DNA of 64,000 nucleotides from Streptomyces sp. ISL-98 (GCF_018614055.1 NZ_JAGGPB010000012.1:1-64000), one strand, 5' to 3'; shown: positions 44,924 to 54,234, numbered from the stretch's first letter. Numbers and translations are program-made. The notes: generated from the sequence alone by a model not told the origin.

Positions 44924-46126
44924 CTAGAGGAACGTACGGCCCTCGCCCCGGTACGTCGGGACGGTGGCCGTCACCCGGTCGCCCTCCACCAGCTGCAGCT
45001 CGTCGAACCGCTCGCACATCTCGCCCGCCTTCGCGTGCCGGAACCACACCTTGTCGCCGATCAGCAGATCGTCGGCGGGGGACCCGAGCAGCGGCGTCTG
45101 CACCTCACCGGCCCCCTCCTGGGGGTCGTACCGCAGTCCCTCCGGGAGATAGGGGACGGGCACCCGGTCGGGACCGGCGGCGCCGGAAGCCGGGTATCCA
45201 CCACCGAGCACCGTCACCACACCCACGCCCGGCCTGCGGACGACGGGCTGCGCGAAGAGTGCGGCCGGGCGGCCCGTGAACGACGAATAGTTGTCGAAAA
45301 GCCGGGGGAGGTAGAGCCCGGACCCGGCGGCGATCTCGGTCACCGCGTGCTCGGCGGCCGTGTGCTGGACGCTGCCGGTGCCGCCGCCGTTGACGAATTC
45401 GAGGTCCGGCGCCACGCTCCGCACCGCCCGCACGACCGCCGCACGCCGGGCGGCCAGCTCCTTGCGGGCGGCGTTCTGCATCAGCCGGATGGCGCGGGAG
45501 CGCACGGGCCGCCCCGCGACGGCGTCACCGACCCCGGCGACGTGACCTTCGTACGCCATGATGCCGACCAGCCGGAACCCGGGCCGACGGGCCACCGAGC
45601 GGGCGAGCTCGGCGAGTTGGGCGGGCTCGCGCAGCGGGGAACGGCGCGCGCCGATCCGTATGCGGCCGCCGAGCAGCTGCAACGACGTGTCCAGCTCCAG
45701 GCAGACCCGGATCTCCTCCCGGCCGCCGTCGCGGGCACGGTCGATCAGCTCCAGCTGCGCCAGGTCGTCGACCATCACGGTCACGGCGGCCGCGAGCTTC
45801 GGGTCCCCGGCCAGCTCCGCGAATCCGCCACGGTCCGCCGACGGATACGCGAGCAGCACATCCTCGAATCCCGACCGTGCGAGCCACAGGGACTCTGCCA
45901 GCGTGAACGACATGACGCCCGCGAATCCGTCCCGCGCCAGCACCCGCTCCAGCAGCGCCCGGCAACGTACGGACTTGCTCGCCACCCGGACCGGCTTGCC
46001 CGCTGCCCGGCGGACCAGATCGGCGGCGTTGTCGTCGAAGGCCTCCAGATCGACGACGGCGACGGGAGCGTCGAGATGGGCAGTGGCCCGGTCGTACCTG
46101 GCCCGGTCGTCAGCGCGCGGTGTCAT
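44924..46126 (-). CDS. PLP-dependent amino acid deaminase/D-threonine aldolase-like protein (alanine racemase fold)
   Basis: A 400-residue protein. AHLDAPVAVVDLEAFDDNAADLVRRAAGKPVRVASKSVRC opens an alanine-racemase TIM barrel with the PLP lysine in VASKS; barrel segments ELDTSLQ, IMAYEGHVAGVGDA and FVNGGGTGS (phosphate loop) follow. The C-terminal beta domain (GDKVWFRHAKAGEMCERFDELQLVEGDRV) resembles D-serine dehydratase/D-threonine aldolase, with His and Cys that may bind a metal. Substrate is unknown; D-amino acids are likely. ATG 46126 lacks a strong ribosome site. Confidence 0.83.
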   Translation of the reverse strand: MTPRADDRARYDRATAHLDAPVAVVDLEAFDDNAADLVRRAAGKPVRVASKSVRCRALLERVLARDGFAGVMSFTLAESLWLARSGFEDVLLAYPSADRGGFAELAGDPKLAAAVTVMVDDLAQLELIDRARDGGREEIRVCLELDTSLQLLGGRIRIGARRSPLREPAQLAELARSVARRPGFRLVGIMAYEGHVAGVGDAVAGRPVRSRAIRLMQNAARKELAARRAAVVRAVRSVAPDLEFVNGGGTGSVQHTAAEHAVTEIAAGSGLYLPRLFDNYSSFTGRPAALFAQPVVRRPGVGVVTVLGGGYPASGAAGPDRVPVPYLPEGLRYDPQEGAGEVQTPLLGSPADDLLIGDKVWFRHAKAGEMCERFDELQLVEGDRVTATVPTYRGEGRTFL

Positions 46127-46316
46127 GGCCAGAGCTTGCCAGAGCGGTTTACGGCTGGGTAGGGGGATCATCCGGTCAGATCCCCACGAGCCTGCGGGCT
46201 GGTTCCCGCGGGGCTCGCGACAGCCCGTAGAGTACGAACGGACCTGCCCCGGAGGGCTGTCGGGCACCCCGGAGAACAGGTCCAGAGCGAGCGGAATCAC
46301 GAGTAGTGGGGGGCGG

Positions 46317-47903
46317 ATGAGCACCGAAGCGCACGGTGCCCTGCCGCACCCGCAGACACCCCCGGTCCCCCAGGCGTGGCGAGCAGCCCCCACGCCCCCC
46401 CGCCCGAAAACACCACCCCCAGCCGCACCCCCCACCCAGGCAACGCCCCCGGGACCACCCCCCGCTCAGCCCGCTGCCCCGCAGCAGCGCCCGGCCGAGC
46501 AGACGGCTCCGGCATCGGTATCGCAGCCGCGCCACACCGGCCCGGCGGCCCCCGTCTCCGCACCGCAGCAACCGGGCGGTCCGGTGGCGCCCGTGTCCGC
46601 ATCACAGCACCACCCCACCGGCCCAGCGGCCGCAGTGTCGGCATCGCCGCAGCCGCAGCCCCAGCCGTCCGCCCGCCCGGCGGCTTCGGTGTCCGCATCG
46701 CAGCAGCGGTCCGGCGGCTCCGTGGCCCCAGTGCCGGGTTCCGCCGCGCAGCCGTTCGCGGCGGCGGTGCCCGATCCGCGAGACGGCGGTTCCCCGGCCC
46801 GGCCTTCGGCCACCCGTTCCGCGGCGCAGCGGTCCTCCGCCCAGGGCGGGGCGGGCGTGCCGGCCGTTGAGACCACCGCGCGGCTGCGCCCCATCCCCGC
46901 GCGTCGCCCGACCACCCCCGGTCCCGGCCCCCTCCCCGCCGAGGTTCCGCCGACTCCGGCAGGCCCTCCCGCAGGCCCCCCGGCGAGCTCCGCGCGGCGT
47001 CGGCCCGTCGGCGCCGTCGACATGACACCCCGGTCCGGCGCACCCCGGCCCCCCGCCGCCTTCGCCGCGCAGCGGCAGCCGCACTGGCCCGCGCCCGAGA
47101 GGCCCGTCGAGACCACCACCCGGCTGCGCCCCGTCCGCACCCGCCGCCCCGCCCGCGTCGTGGGCGCCGCCGCCTGTCTCGTACTCGGGATCGGGCTCAT
47201 CGGCGGCGCCGTCACCGGGAGCTGGCTGACCGGGGCCCCCGACGCGGAGGCCACCGCCCCCAGCGGATACGCCGAGGCACGCGGCCTCTGGCACAACACC
47301 TCCGTCGACACGCTCTTCCCGCGCACGCTGACCGGCGACGGAGCGGGACCGGGAGGCGCCGACCGGGTATGGACGCGTGTCGCCGTCGCCCCCGACAGCG
47401 GCTGCACCAAAGCCCTCGATCCGCTGCTGCTCAAGGCCCTCGAACCGGTCGGCTGCGTGCGCCTCCTCCGCGCCACCTACACCGACGCGACCAGCAGCAG
47501 CGTCACCACCGTCGGGATGGTGTTCACCGAGGCCGACGCCCCGGCCATGGAGGCCCTGCGCACCCGCTTCACCCGCGAGGGCCTCGCCGAGCGCGCGGAC
47601 CTGATCCCCCGCACCTACCCCGCCAAAGGCTCCGTGGCAGCGGGCTTCGGCGACCGGCAGCGCGCGAGCTGGACGGTGAGCGTGCTCACCGACGTCCCCG
47701 TCGTCGTGTACGCCGTCTCCGGCTTCGCCGACGGCCGCACCGTCCCCGACCCGCAACCCGCGGGCGAGGCCACCGCCGAGGGCGCGACGACCGCCCCCGC
47801 CCAGTCCGGCCTCGGCCACGAGGCGAAGGGTGTCGCCGACCGCGTCGAGCGCGCCCTGCGCAAGACGGCCGCAGGCCCCGCGGCCACGGAGAAGCCCCGA
47901 TGA
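46317..47903 (+). CDS. Proline/alanine/glutamine-rich membrane protein with one transmembrane helix
   Basis: A 528-residue protein. The first ~275 residues are a cytosolic disordered region with repeated blocks (GPAAPVSA, GPVAPVSAS, and two copies of the VETTARLRP-type block near residues 182 and 262). A membrane helix (VVGAAACLVLGIGLIGGAVTGSWL) follows, then an exported domain of ~230 residues with Cys residues in SGCTKALDPLLLKALEPVGCVRLL. ATG 46317 is chosen; no earlier start has a ribosome site. Its stop overlaps the start of the subtilase gene (ATGA), indicating translational coupling and a shared function. No family name can be given. Confidence 0.78.
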   Translation: MSTEAHGALPHPQTPPVPQAWRAAPTPPRPKTPPPAAPPTQATPPGPPPAQPAAPQQRPAEQTAPASVSQPRHTGPAAPVSAPQQPGGPVAPVSASQHHPTGPAAAVSASPQPQPQPSARPAASVSASQQRSGGSVAPVPGSAAQPFAAAVPDPRDGGSPARPSATRSAAQRSSAQGGAGVPAVETTARLRPIPARRPTTPGPGPLPAEVPPTPAGPPAGPPASSARRRPVGAVDMTPRSGAPRPPAAFAAQRQPHWPAPERPVETTTRLRPVRTRRPARVVGAAACLVLGIGLIGGAVTGSWLTGAPDAEATAPSGYAEARGLWHNTSVDTLFPRTLTGDGAGPGGADRVWTRVAVAPDSGCTKALDPLLLKALEPVGCVRLLRATYTDATSSSVTTVGMVFTEADAPAMEALRTRFTREGLAERADLIPRTYPAKGSVAAGFGDRQRASWTVSVLTDVPVVVYAVSGFADGRTVPDPQPAGEATAEGATTAPAQSGLGHEAKGVADRVERALRKTAAGPAATEKPR

Positions 47904-49105
47904 CCCCCCGCCCGACCGGCACCCCCGGCCGCACCCCCACCCGAGCCGTCGCCACCCTCGCGGCCACCGCTCTCCTCCTCCTGCCCGCCGCCACCGCCCG
48001 CGCCGACGCCATTCGGCCACAGCAGTGGGGGCTCGACGCGATGCATACCGAGCAGGTGTGGCGTACGACCAAGGGCGAGGGCATCACCGTCGCCGTCCTC
48101 GACACCGGCGTGGACGGGTCACACCCCGACCTCGAAGGACAAGTGCTCCCCGGCAAGGACCTCATCGGCTTCGGCGCCAAGAAGGGCGACCGCGCCTGGG
48201 CCCGCCACGGCACCGCGATGGCCGGCATCATCGCCGGTCACGGGCACGGCCCCGGCCGCGCCGACGGCGTACTCGGCATCGCGCCCGAGGCGAAGATCCT
48301 CCCCGTACGCGTCATCCTCGAAGGCGGCGACGCGGCCCGCAAGAAGGCCCGCACCACCCGGGGCAACGCCCTCGCCGACGGCATCCGCTGGGCCGCCGAC
48401 AACGGTGCGGACGTCATCAACCTCTCCCTCGGCGACGACAGCAAGTCCGCGCACCCCGAGCCTGCCGAGGACGCCGCCGTCCAGTACGCCCTCGCCAAGG
48501 GCGCCGTCGTCGTCGCATCGGCCGGCAACGGCGGCGAAAAGGGCGACCACATCTCGTACCCCGCCGCCTACCCCGGCGTGATCGCGGTGACGGCCGTCGA
48601 CGAGTTCGGCACGCACGCCGCCTTCTCCACCCGCCGCTGGTACGCCACCGTCTCCGCCCCCGGCGTGGACGTGATCATCGCCGACCCCGACCGCCGTTAC
48701 TACGAGGGCTGGGGCACCAGCGCCGCCTCCGCCTTCGTCTCCGGCGCGGCCGCCCTCGTACGCTCCGCGCACCCCGGCCTGACCCCCGCCCAGGTCAAGA
48801 AGCTCCTCATGGACACCGCCCGCAACGCCCCCGACGGCGGCCGCGACGACTCGCGCGGCTACGGCTTCGTGGACCCGGCGGCCGCGGTCAAGGCGGGCGG
48901 CAAGCTGCGCCCGGCGGGCCTGCGCCCGAGCTCGGCGGCGTACGGCAAGAAGTACTTCGGCACGGGACCGGGCCCGAAGCGCGCGGACAGCGAACCGGCC
49001 GGCTGGCTCGCCCCGGTCGCCGGAGGCCTCGGCGCCATCCTGCTGGCCGGCGCCGTGGCCCTCTGGAGAGGCGCCCGGGTCAGCGCGCCCCGCCGACAGC
49101 CTTGA
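47900..49105 (+). CDS. Subtilisin-family (S8) membrane-anchored serine protease, mycosin-like
   Basis: A 401-residue exported protease. A signal peptide (ATLAATALLLLPAATARA) precedes the subtilase domain: Asp68 in VAVLDTGVDG, His103 in RHGTAMAGI, oxyanion Asn in ASAGNGG and Ser274 in GTSAAS. A C-terminal membrane helix (LAPVAGGLGAILLAGAVALW) anchors it outside the cell. The layout is that of mycosins of type VII secretion, but no EccC, EccB or WXG100 gene is in the window. It overlaps the preceding gene by four bases and the convergent next gene by 26. Confidence 0.9.
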   Translation: MTPRPTGTPGRTPTRAVATLAATALLLLPAATARADAIRPQQWGLDAMHTEQVWRTTKGEGITVAVLDTGVDGSHPDLEGQVLPGKDLIGFGAKKGDRAWARHGTAMAGIIAGHGHGPGRADGVLGIAPEAKILPVRVILEGGDAARKKARTTRGNALADGIRWAADNGADVINLSLGDDSKSAHPEPAEDAAVQYALAKGAVVVASAGNGGEKGDHISYPAAYPGVIAVTAVDEFGTHAAFSTRRWYATVSAPGVDVIIADPDRRYYEGWGTSAASAFVSGAAALVRSAHPGLTPAQVKKLLMDTARNAPDGGRDDSRGYGFVDPAAAVKAGGKLRPAGLRPSSAAYGKKYFGTGPGPKRADSEPAGWLAPVAGGLGAILLAGAVALWRGARVSAPRRQP

Positions 49106-50033
49106 CGGCCGTACGCGCCACGTCCTCGACGAGCGCGATGCCCGCCTCCTTGGTGGTGTGCCCGTCCGACAGGACGGCGACCAGCCAGACCCGTCCCTCC
49201 ACCGTCACCCGCCCGATGCTGTTGATGTCCCACAGACCGGTGGCACTGCGCGGCAGCCACCCGTTCTTGAGCGCCCAGCCGCCCCCGGCCGCCGAAACAC
49301 CCCAATCCTGACCAGCGGCTATCCGCTTCATCAGGCCCTGGACGTACGTACGCGAGCCCTCGCCCAGTTCGGACTCTTCGCCGAACACAGCCTTCAGCAG
49401 GGCGAGTTGATCCTTCGCCGTGGTCTGCGTCAGCCCCCACCGCTCGCCGTGGCCGCCCTGGGTTGAGGTGAGCCCCAGCCGTGCGTTCGCGGCATCGAGA
49501 CCCCCGCTCCCGCCGATCGCGTTCCACAGGGCGGTCGCCGACGTGTTGTCGCTGTTCACGATCATGTTCCTGGCGTGCGTCTGCTCCTGCGCGGTCAGCA
49601 CCCGCCCCGCGTCCTGCGCTCGCAGCAGCAGCGCCGCCAGGATGTCGACCTTGACGATGCTCGCGGTGTCGTACGCGTCTTTGCCGTAGGCCGCCGCGTC
49701 GCCGCTCTCCAGATCGAGTACGCCGACGGACACCGATGCGTCCGTGGCCGCCGCGACCGGACCGACAGCCTTGGCCAGCACCGCATCGAGATCCACCGCG
49801 GGCTCCTCAACCGGCTCCTCGTCCGGCTCCTCCACGGGCGCCACCTGGGGCTCTTCTTCGGGCTCCACAGTCATCCGCTCTGTCTGGGGCACGTGGTCCG
49901 ACTCCGACTCTGATGCAGACGCCGCCGCCGACACCGGATCCGGCGGCTTCCGGTCCACGAGATTCGTGTTCGCGGCGACCGTACAAGCCACCAGAATCGT
50001 GGCCGTCAGCAAGGAGGCTCTCTGTCGAGGCAT
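49080..50033 (-). CDS. Lipoprotein serine hydrolase of the class A beta-lactamase fold
   Basis: A 317-residue exported protein. LVAC near residue 17 looks like a lipobox; an acidic Pro/Glu linker (VEPEEEPQVAPVEEPDEEP) follows. Catalytic motifs of the penicillin-recognising fold are S125IVK128, S161DN163 and a KNGW triad-3 variant (usual KTG/KSG). Unlike true class A beta-lactamases the triad-3 Thr is replaced and I see no clear Glu166 loop, so an esterase or peptidase-like role is more likely than resistance. ATG 50033 follows AAGGAGG in minus-strand reading upstream. Confidence 0.8.
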   Translation of the reverse strand: MPRQRASLLTATILVACTVAANTNLVDRKPPDPVSAAASASESESDHVPQTERMTVEPEEEPQVAPVEEPDEEPVEEPAVDLDAVLAKAVGPVAAATDASVSVGVLDLESGDAAAYGKDAYDTASIVKVDILAALLLRAQDAGRVLTAQEQTHARNMIVNSDNTSATALWNAIGGSGGLDAANARLGLTSTQGGHGERWGLTQTTAKDQLALLKAVFGEESELGEGSRTYVQGLMKRIAAGQDWGVSAAGGGWALKNGWLPRSATGLWDINSIGRVTVEGRVWLVAVLSDGHTTKEAGIALVEDVARTAVKAVGGAR

Positions 50034-50116
50034 GCGCCGGACGCTAGGAACGCAAACTTGGCGTCGGCTGTGCCGAAGGTTAAACCCCGGTGAGAAAACC
50101 CTCACCGCCCGGCGGC

Positions 50117-50122
50117 TAGGCT
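50117..50122 (+). promoter_or_regulatory. -10-like TAGGCT of a probable leaderless sseB transcript
   Basis: TAGGCT ends six bases before the GTG start at 50129; the gap (CGGCGC) carries no ribosome-binding site. Confidence 0.45.
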
Positions 50123-50128
50123 CGGCGC

Positions 50129-50878
50129 GTGGCGCTAAAGAACATCCCGGATCCCGGTTTCTCCGACGACGACGGCACCGCCGACCCGCAGCTGACCGCG
50201 GCTCTCGCCGCCTGGTCCACGGACCGGTCGGCCGAACCGCAGGTCCTCCAGGCGCTCAAGGGCGCCCGGCTGCTGGTCCCCGTCGTCGCCGTACTCGGCG
50301 AGGTCGAGACCGACGAGAACGGCCTGCGCCGCGAGAAGACCAGCGACATGGCCGTGCCGACCCTCCGGGCGGGCGACCGCCGCGCCCTGCCCGCTTTCAC
50401 CTCGATCGCCTCGCTGGCGCTCTGGAATCCCGAGGCCCGTCCGGTCGCCGTACCCCTGCACCAGGCGCTCCAGGCCGTGGCGCACGAGAAGGCGGACACG
50501 CTCGTCCTCGACCTGGCCGGCCCCGTCCCGTTCCAGCTCACGGGGTCCGCACTGCTCGCCGTAGCCGAGGGCCGTACCAGTGCGTCGCCGATCGACGACC
50601 CGGCCGTCACCGAGGCGGTACGAGCCGCTGTCGCCGCGGAGCCCACGGTGCTCCGCGCCCACCTCGGCCCCGGTCAGGCCGACGGCACCCTCGCGCTGGT
50701 CCTCGCTCCCGGAGCGGAGCCCGCCGATGCGGCCCGCCGCATCGCAGGGGCCCTCGCCGCCGACGAAACACTCAGGGCCCGCCTGGTGCGCGGTCTCGAC
50801 CTGGCACTGCTGCCGACCGATGCCACGCCTCCGGGCGAGCCCTTGTTCGTACGGGGAAAGTCGCCGGATCAGCCGTAA
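50129..50878 (+). CDS. SseB-domain protein
   Basis: A 249-residue protein with the SseB fold: PQVLQALKGARLLVPVVAVLGEVETDENGLRREKTSDMAVPTL, GDRRALPAFTSIASLALWNPEARPVAVPLHQALQAVAHEKADTLVLDLAGPVPFQL, then a C-terminal SseB-C-like part. Actinobacterial members have no settled function. GTG 50129 starts without a ribosome site and is probably leaderless. The last 10 bases overlap the end of the convergent DUF1844 gene. Confidence 0.85.
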   Translation: MALKNIPDPGFSDDDGTADPQLTAALAAWSTDRSAEPQVLQALKGARLLVPVVAVLGEVETDENGLRREKTSDMAVPTLRAGDRRALPAFTSIASLALWNPEARPVAVPLHQALQAVAHEKADTLVLDLAGPVPFQLTGSALLAVAEGRTSASPIDDPAVTEAVRAAVAAEPTVLRAHLGPGQADGTLALVLAPGAEPADAARRIAGALAADETLRARLVRGLDLALLPTDATPPGEPLFVRGKSPDQP

Positions 50879-51231
50879 ACGGGCCCGGTGTACTTCTCGC
50901 CGGGACCCTGGCCCACCTCGTCCGGCACGGTCGAGGCCTCACGGAAGGCCAGCTGCAGTGACTTCAGGCCGTCGCGCAGCGGCGCCGCGTGGAAGGAGCT
51001 GACCTCCGTCGCGCTGGCGTCCAGCAGACCGGCCAGCGCGTGCACCAGCTTCCGTGCCTCGTCGAGGTCCTTGTGCTCGTCGCCGTCCTCTGTCAGCCCG
51101 AGCTTCACGGCGGCCGCACTCATCAGGTTGACCGCGACCGTGACGATCACCTCGACTGCGGGGACTTCCGCGATGTCACGCGTCATGGCGTCGAAGTCGG
51201 GGGATTCATTGGGGGAGGTCGCGTCACTCAT
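50869..51231 (-). CDS. DUF1844-domain protein
   Basis: A 120-residue acidic, helical protein. The DUF1844 core is VEVIVTVAVNLMSAAAVKLGL...DLDEARKLVHALAGLLDASA. It is a conserved upstream neighbour of infC in actinobacteria; no function is known. The ATG start at 51231 is preceded on the minus strand by TATCGT seven bases upstream and no ribosome site, suggesting a leaderless message. It is divergent from infC. Confidence 0.85.
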   Translation of the reverse strand: MSDATSPNESPDFDAMTRDIAEVPAVEVIVTVAVNLMSAAAVKLGLTEDGDEHKDLDEARKLVHALAGLLDASATEVSSFHAAPLRDGLKSLQLAFREASTVPDEVGQGPGEKYTGPVYG

Positions 51232-51625
51232 GACGCACACGATATGCCCAGGCCCGCAGCACCCGGCCCACGGGTTCGCCCACCGCCCCGCCCGCGCGTT
51301 CGCCGCTCCCCGGCAGAGCTGATAGCCTTGTGTAACGACCGGCCGGACACGTGTGTGCCCGGCCCACAAGTGGAGGCTCCGATCTCCCACCTGGCTGTCC
51401 TCGCGGACGGCGGGTCACCGGTCAGACGGTCCCCATCGTTCCGTACGGACGATGGAGCCGTCCGATGCGCCCCGCGGTTGATACGTGGTGGTGCTCCGGT
51501 ATTTCCAGGAGCCCCGCCTGTGTCCCGTCCGGGGCATTTTTCATGGCTCCCCACGGTTGGTCCCAGGAAACAGACGTTACGCGGCTGTCTGCCAGACAGT
51601 CGTGTGGTGCTACTGAGGAGGATCC
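51232..51625 (+). promoter_or_regulatory. Long leader of infC
   Basis: A gap of 394 bases with no convincing gene. It holds the terminator-like hairpin at 51511-51541 and several dyads (e.g. GTCCCCATCGTTCCGTACGGACGATGG around 51425). The layout, promoter-leader-hairpin-then ribosome site, is that of an attenuated translation-factor operon. Confidence 0.6.
51511..51541 (+). terminator. Attenuator-like intrinsic terminator in the infC leader
   Basis: GCCCCG (51511-51516) and CGGGGC (51530-51535) form a stem directly followed by ATTTTT (51536-51541), the only long T run near a hairpin here other than after trmI. It lies about 85 bases before the infC start, so it would stop transcription before infC unless an antiterminator structure forms. 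Confidence 0.65.
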
Positions 51626-52291
51626 ATCAGCGCCGAGCCCCGCATCAACGACCGGATTCGCGTTCCCGAGGTGCGACTTGTCGGACCCAGCGGCGAGCAG
51701 GTCGGCATTGTGCCGCTTGCCAAAGCCCTGGAGCTTGCACAGGAGTACGACCTCGACCTGGTCGAGGTCGCGGCGACAGCCCGTCCGCCCGTGTGCAAGC
51801 TCATGGACTACGGGAAGTTCAAGTACGAGTCGGCCATGAAGGCCCGTGAAGCGCGCAAGAACCAGGCGCACACGGTCATCAAGGAGATGAAGCTCCGGCC
51901 GAAGATCGACCCGCACGACTATGACACCAAGAAGGGTCACGTCGTTCGGTTCCTCAAGCAGGGCGACAAGGTCAAGATCACGATCATGTTCCGTGGTCGT
52001 GAGCAGTCCCGCCCCGAGCTTGGCTTCCGACTGCTGCAGCGTCTGGCGTCGGACGTCGAGGACCTTGGCTTTATCGAGTCGAATCCCAAGCAGGACGGCC
52101 GGAACATGATCATGGTTCTCGGCCCGCACAAGAAGAAGACCGAGGCCATGGCCGAGGCTCGCGAGGCCCAGGCGGCCCGCAAGGCCGAGCGCCAGGGCTA
52201 CGCGACCGACGACACCGTGTCGACGGACGAGGTCACCGAGGTTGCCGAGGCTCCGGCCGAGGCACAGTCCGAGACCCCTTCCGAAGCGTGA
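51626..52291 (+). CDS. infC: Translation initiation factor IF-3 (AUC start)
   Basis: A 221-residue factor that checks the start codon and keeps 30S subunits free. The N-domain reads [25 protein letters not shown] and the C-domain [22 protein letters not shown]; the tail is Glu/Ala-rich as in Streptomyces. No ATG, GTG or TTG lies at the conserved N-terminus; ATC 51626 follows GAGGAG (51615-51620) with five-base spacing, so the gene almost certainly starts at AUC. IF-3 represses such non-standard starts, giving self-control of its own translation. It heads infC-rpmI-rplT. Confidence 0.93.
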   Translation: MSAEPRINDRIRVPEVRLVGPSGEQVGIVPLAKALELAQEYDLDLVEVAATARPPVCKLMDYGKFKYESAMKAREARKNQAHTVIKEMKLRPKIDPHDYDTKKGHVVRFLKQGDKVKITIMFRGREQSRPELGFRLLQRLASDVEDLGFIESNPKQDGRNMIMVLGPHKKKTEAMAEAREAQAARKAERQGYATDDTVSTDEVTEVAEAPAEAQSETPSEA

Positions 52292-52413
52292 TGCACGGGG
52301 CTGCCACCCAGGCGGCCCCGGGTCCCGCCCGGAAACCCACACCAAAGATCTGGCGCTCCCGCAGTCCGGTGCCCGCACCGGGGGAGCGTCACTGACGAGG
52401 AGAGAACGGCGCG

Positions 52414-52608
52414 ATGCCGAAGAACAAGTCGCACAGCGGTGCCAGCAAGCGTTTCAAGCTCACGGGCTCCGGCAAGGTCATGCGCGAGCGCGCCGGTAAG
52501 CGCCACCTGCTCGAGCACAAGTCGTCGAAGAAGACCCGCTCCCTGACGGGTGCGGTCGTCGTGTCCCCGGCCGACGCCCCGAAGATCAAGAAGCTTCTCG
52601 GCAAGTGA
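52414..52608 (+). CDS. rpmI: 50S ribosomal protein L35
   Basis: A 64-residue, highly basic protein. [44 protein letters not shown] is the family signature. ATG 52414 follows GAGGAGAG. Second gene of the IF-3/L35/L20 operon. Confidence 0.97.
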   Translation: MPKNKSHSGASKRFKLTGSGKVMRERAGKRHLLEHKSSKKTRSLTGAVVVSPADAPKIKKLLGK

Positions 52609-52710
52609 TGTCGCGGCTCCGGGTGACCGGGGCGCGACGTCGAAGACCGAGACCAATTCACTTCCGGGTCGTGTGAGTACCACCACGGCCCCGCTACAAG
52701 GAGTTAACAA

Positions 52711-53097
52711 GTGGCACGCGTCAAGCGGGCAGTCAACGCCCACAAGAAGCGCCGGGCAATTCTCGAGGCGGCCAAGGGCTACCGCGGTCAGCGCTCGCGT
52801 CTGTACCGCAAGGCCAAGGAGCAGGTCACCCACTCCCTGGTCTACAACTACAACGACCGCAAGAAGCGCAAGGGCGACTTCCGTCAGCTGTGGATCCAGC
52901 GCATCAACGCCGCTGCCCGCGAGAACGGCATGACGTACAACCGCCTCATCCAGGGTCTGAAGGCCGCCAACATCGAGGTGGACCGCAAGATCCTCGCCGA
53001 GCTGGCCGTCAACGACCGCAACGCGTTCGCCGCGCTCGTCGAGGTTGCTCAGAAGGCGCTCCCGAGCGACGTCAACGCTCCGAAGACCGCTGCCTGA
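52711..53097 (+). CDS. rplT: 50S ribosomal protein L20
   Basis: A 128-residue basic protein that binds 23S rRNA early in assembly. The N-terminal [35 protein letters not shown] and the C-terminal domain ([40 protein letters not shown]) are typical. GTG 52711 follows AAGGAG. In other bacteria L20 represses its own operon by binding the leader; whether this happens here is untested. A perfect terminator follows. Confidence 0.97.
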   Translation: MARVKRAVNAHKKRRAILEAAKGYRGQRSRLYRKAKEQVTHSLVYNYNDRKKRKGDFRQLWIQRINAAARENGMTYNRLIQGLKAANIEVDRKILAELAVNDRNAFAALVEVAQKALPSDVNAPKTAA

Positions 53098-53120
53098 TCT
53101 CAGGCAACCCCGTCTTCCCG

Positions 53121-53157
53121 ACCGGACCCGCAGGCCTTCGCCGCCTGCGGGTCCGGT
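53121..53157 (+). terminator. Terminator of the infC-rpmI-rplT operon
   Basis: ACCGGACCCGCAGGC (53121-53135) and GCCTGCGGGTCCGGT (53143-53157) are a perfect 15-base inverted repeat with a 7-base loop. GCGTTGTG follows. Confidence 0.9.
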
Positions 53158-53248
53158 GCGTTGTGCACCACCATGTGTTCCATCACGTGCTGCACGACCA
53201 AGTGCTCGACCCCTTTCGCCGTACGCAGAGAAGTGAGCCGCCGACACC

Positions 53249-54103
<855 letters not shown>

Positions 54104-54126
54104 TAGTGTGGCGGGCTCGGGGCCCT

Positions 54127-54184
54127 CCCCAGGCTCTCGGCTTCTCCCCCAGGTTCTCGGCTCCGCCCGAGCAGGGGGGAACCC
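54127..54184 (+). repeat. Intergenic tandem duplication and hairpin of a Streptomyces-type interspersed element
   Basis: Two adjacent 20-base units (54127-54146 and 54147-54166) are 16/20 identical, beginning CCCCAGG and containing CTCGGCT. The second unit pairs with 54167-54179 (CTCGG/CCGAG and CCCCC/GGGGG) to make a hairpin. Such CCCCCAGG...CTCGG...CCGAGCAGGGGGG elements are frequent between Streptomyces genes as I recall; here one arm is duplicated. Confidence 0.6.
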
Positions 54185-54234
54185 CATGAGCAGGGAGGTA
54201 CCCCACCGCTAGTCCGAGAGGTGGGATACGGGGA

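Noticed and set aside
46317..49105. Type VII secretion locus
   Set aside because: Only the mycosin-like protease is present; no EccB, EccC, EccD or WXG100 genes.
49080..50033. Antibiotic-resistance beta-lactamase
   Set aside because: Third catalytic motif is altered and no clear deacylation Glu is seen; resistance should not be inferred.
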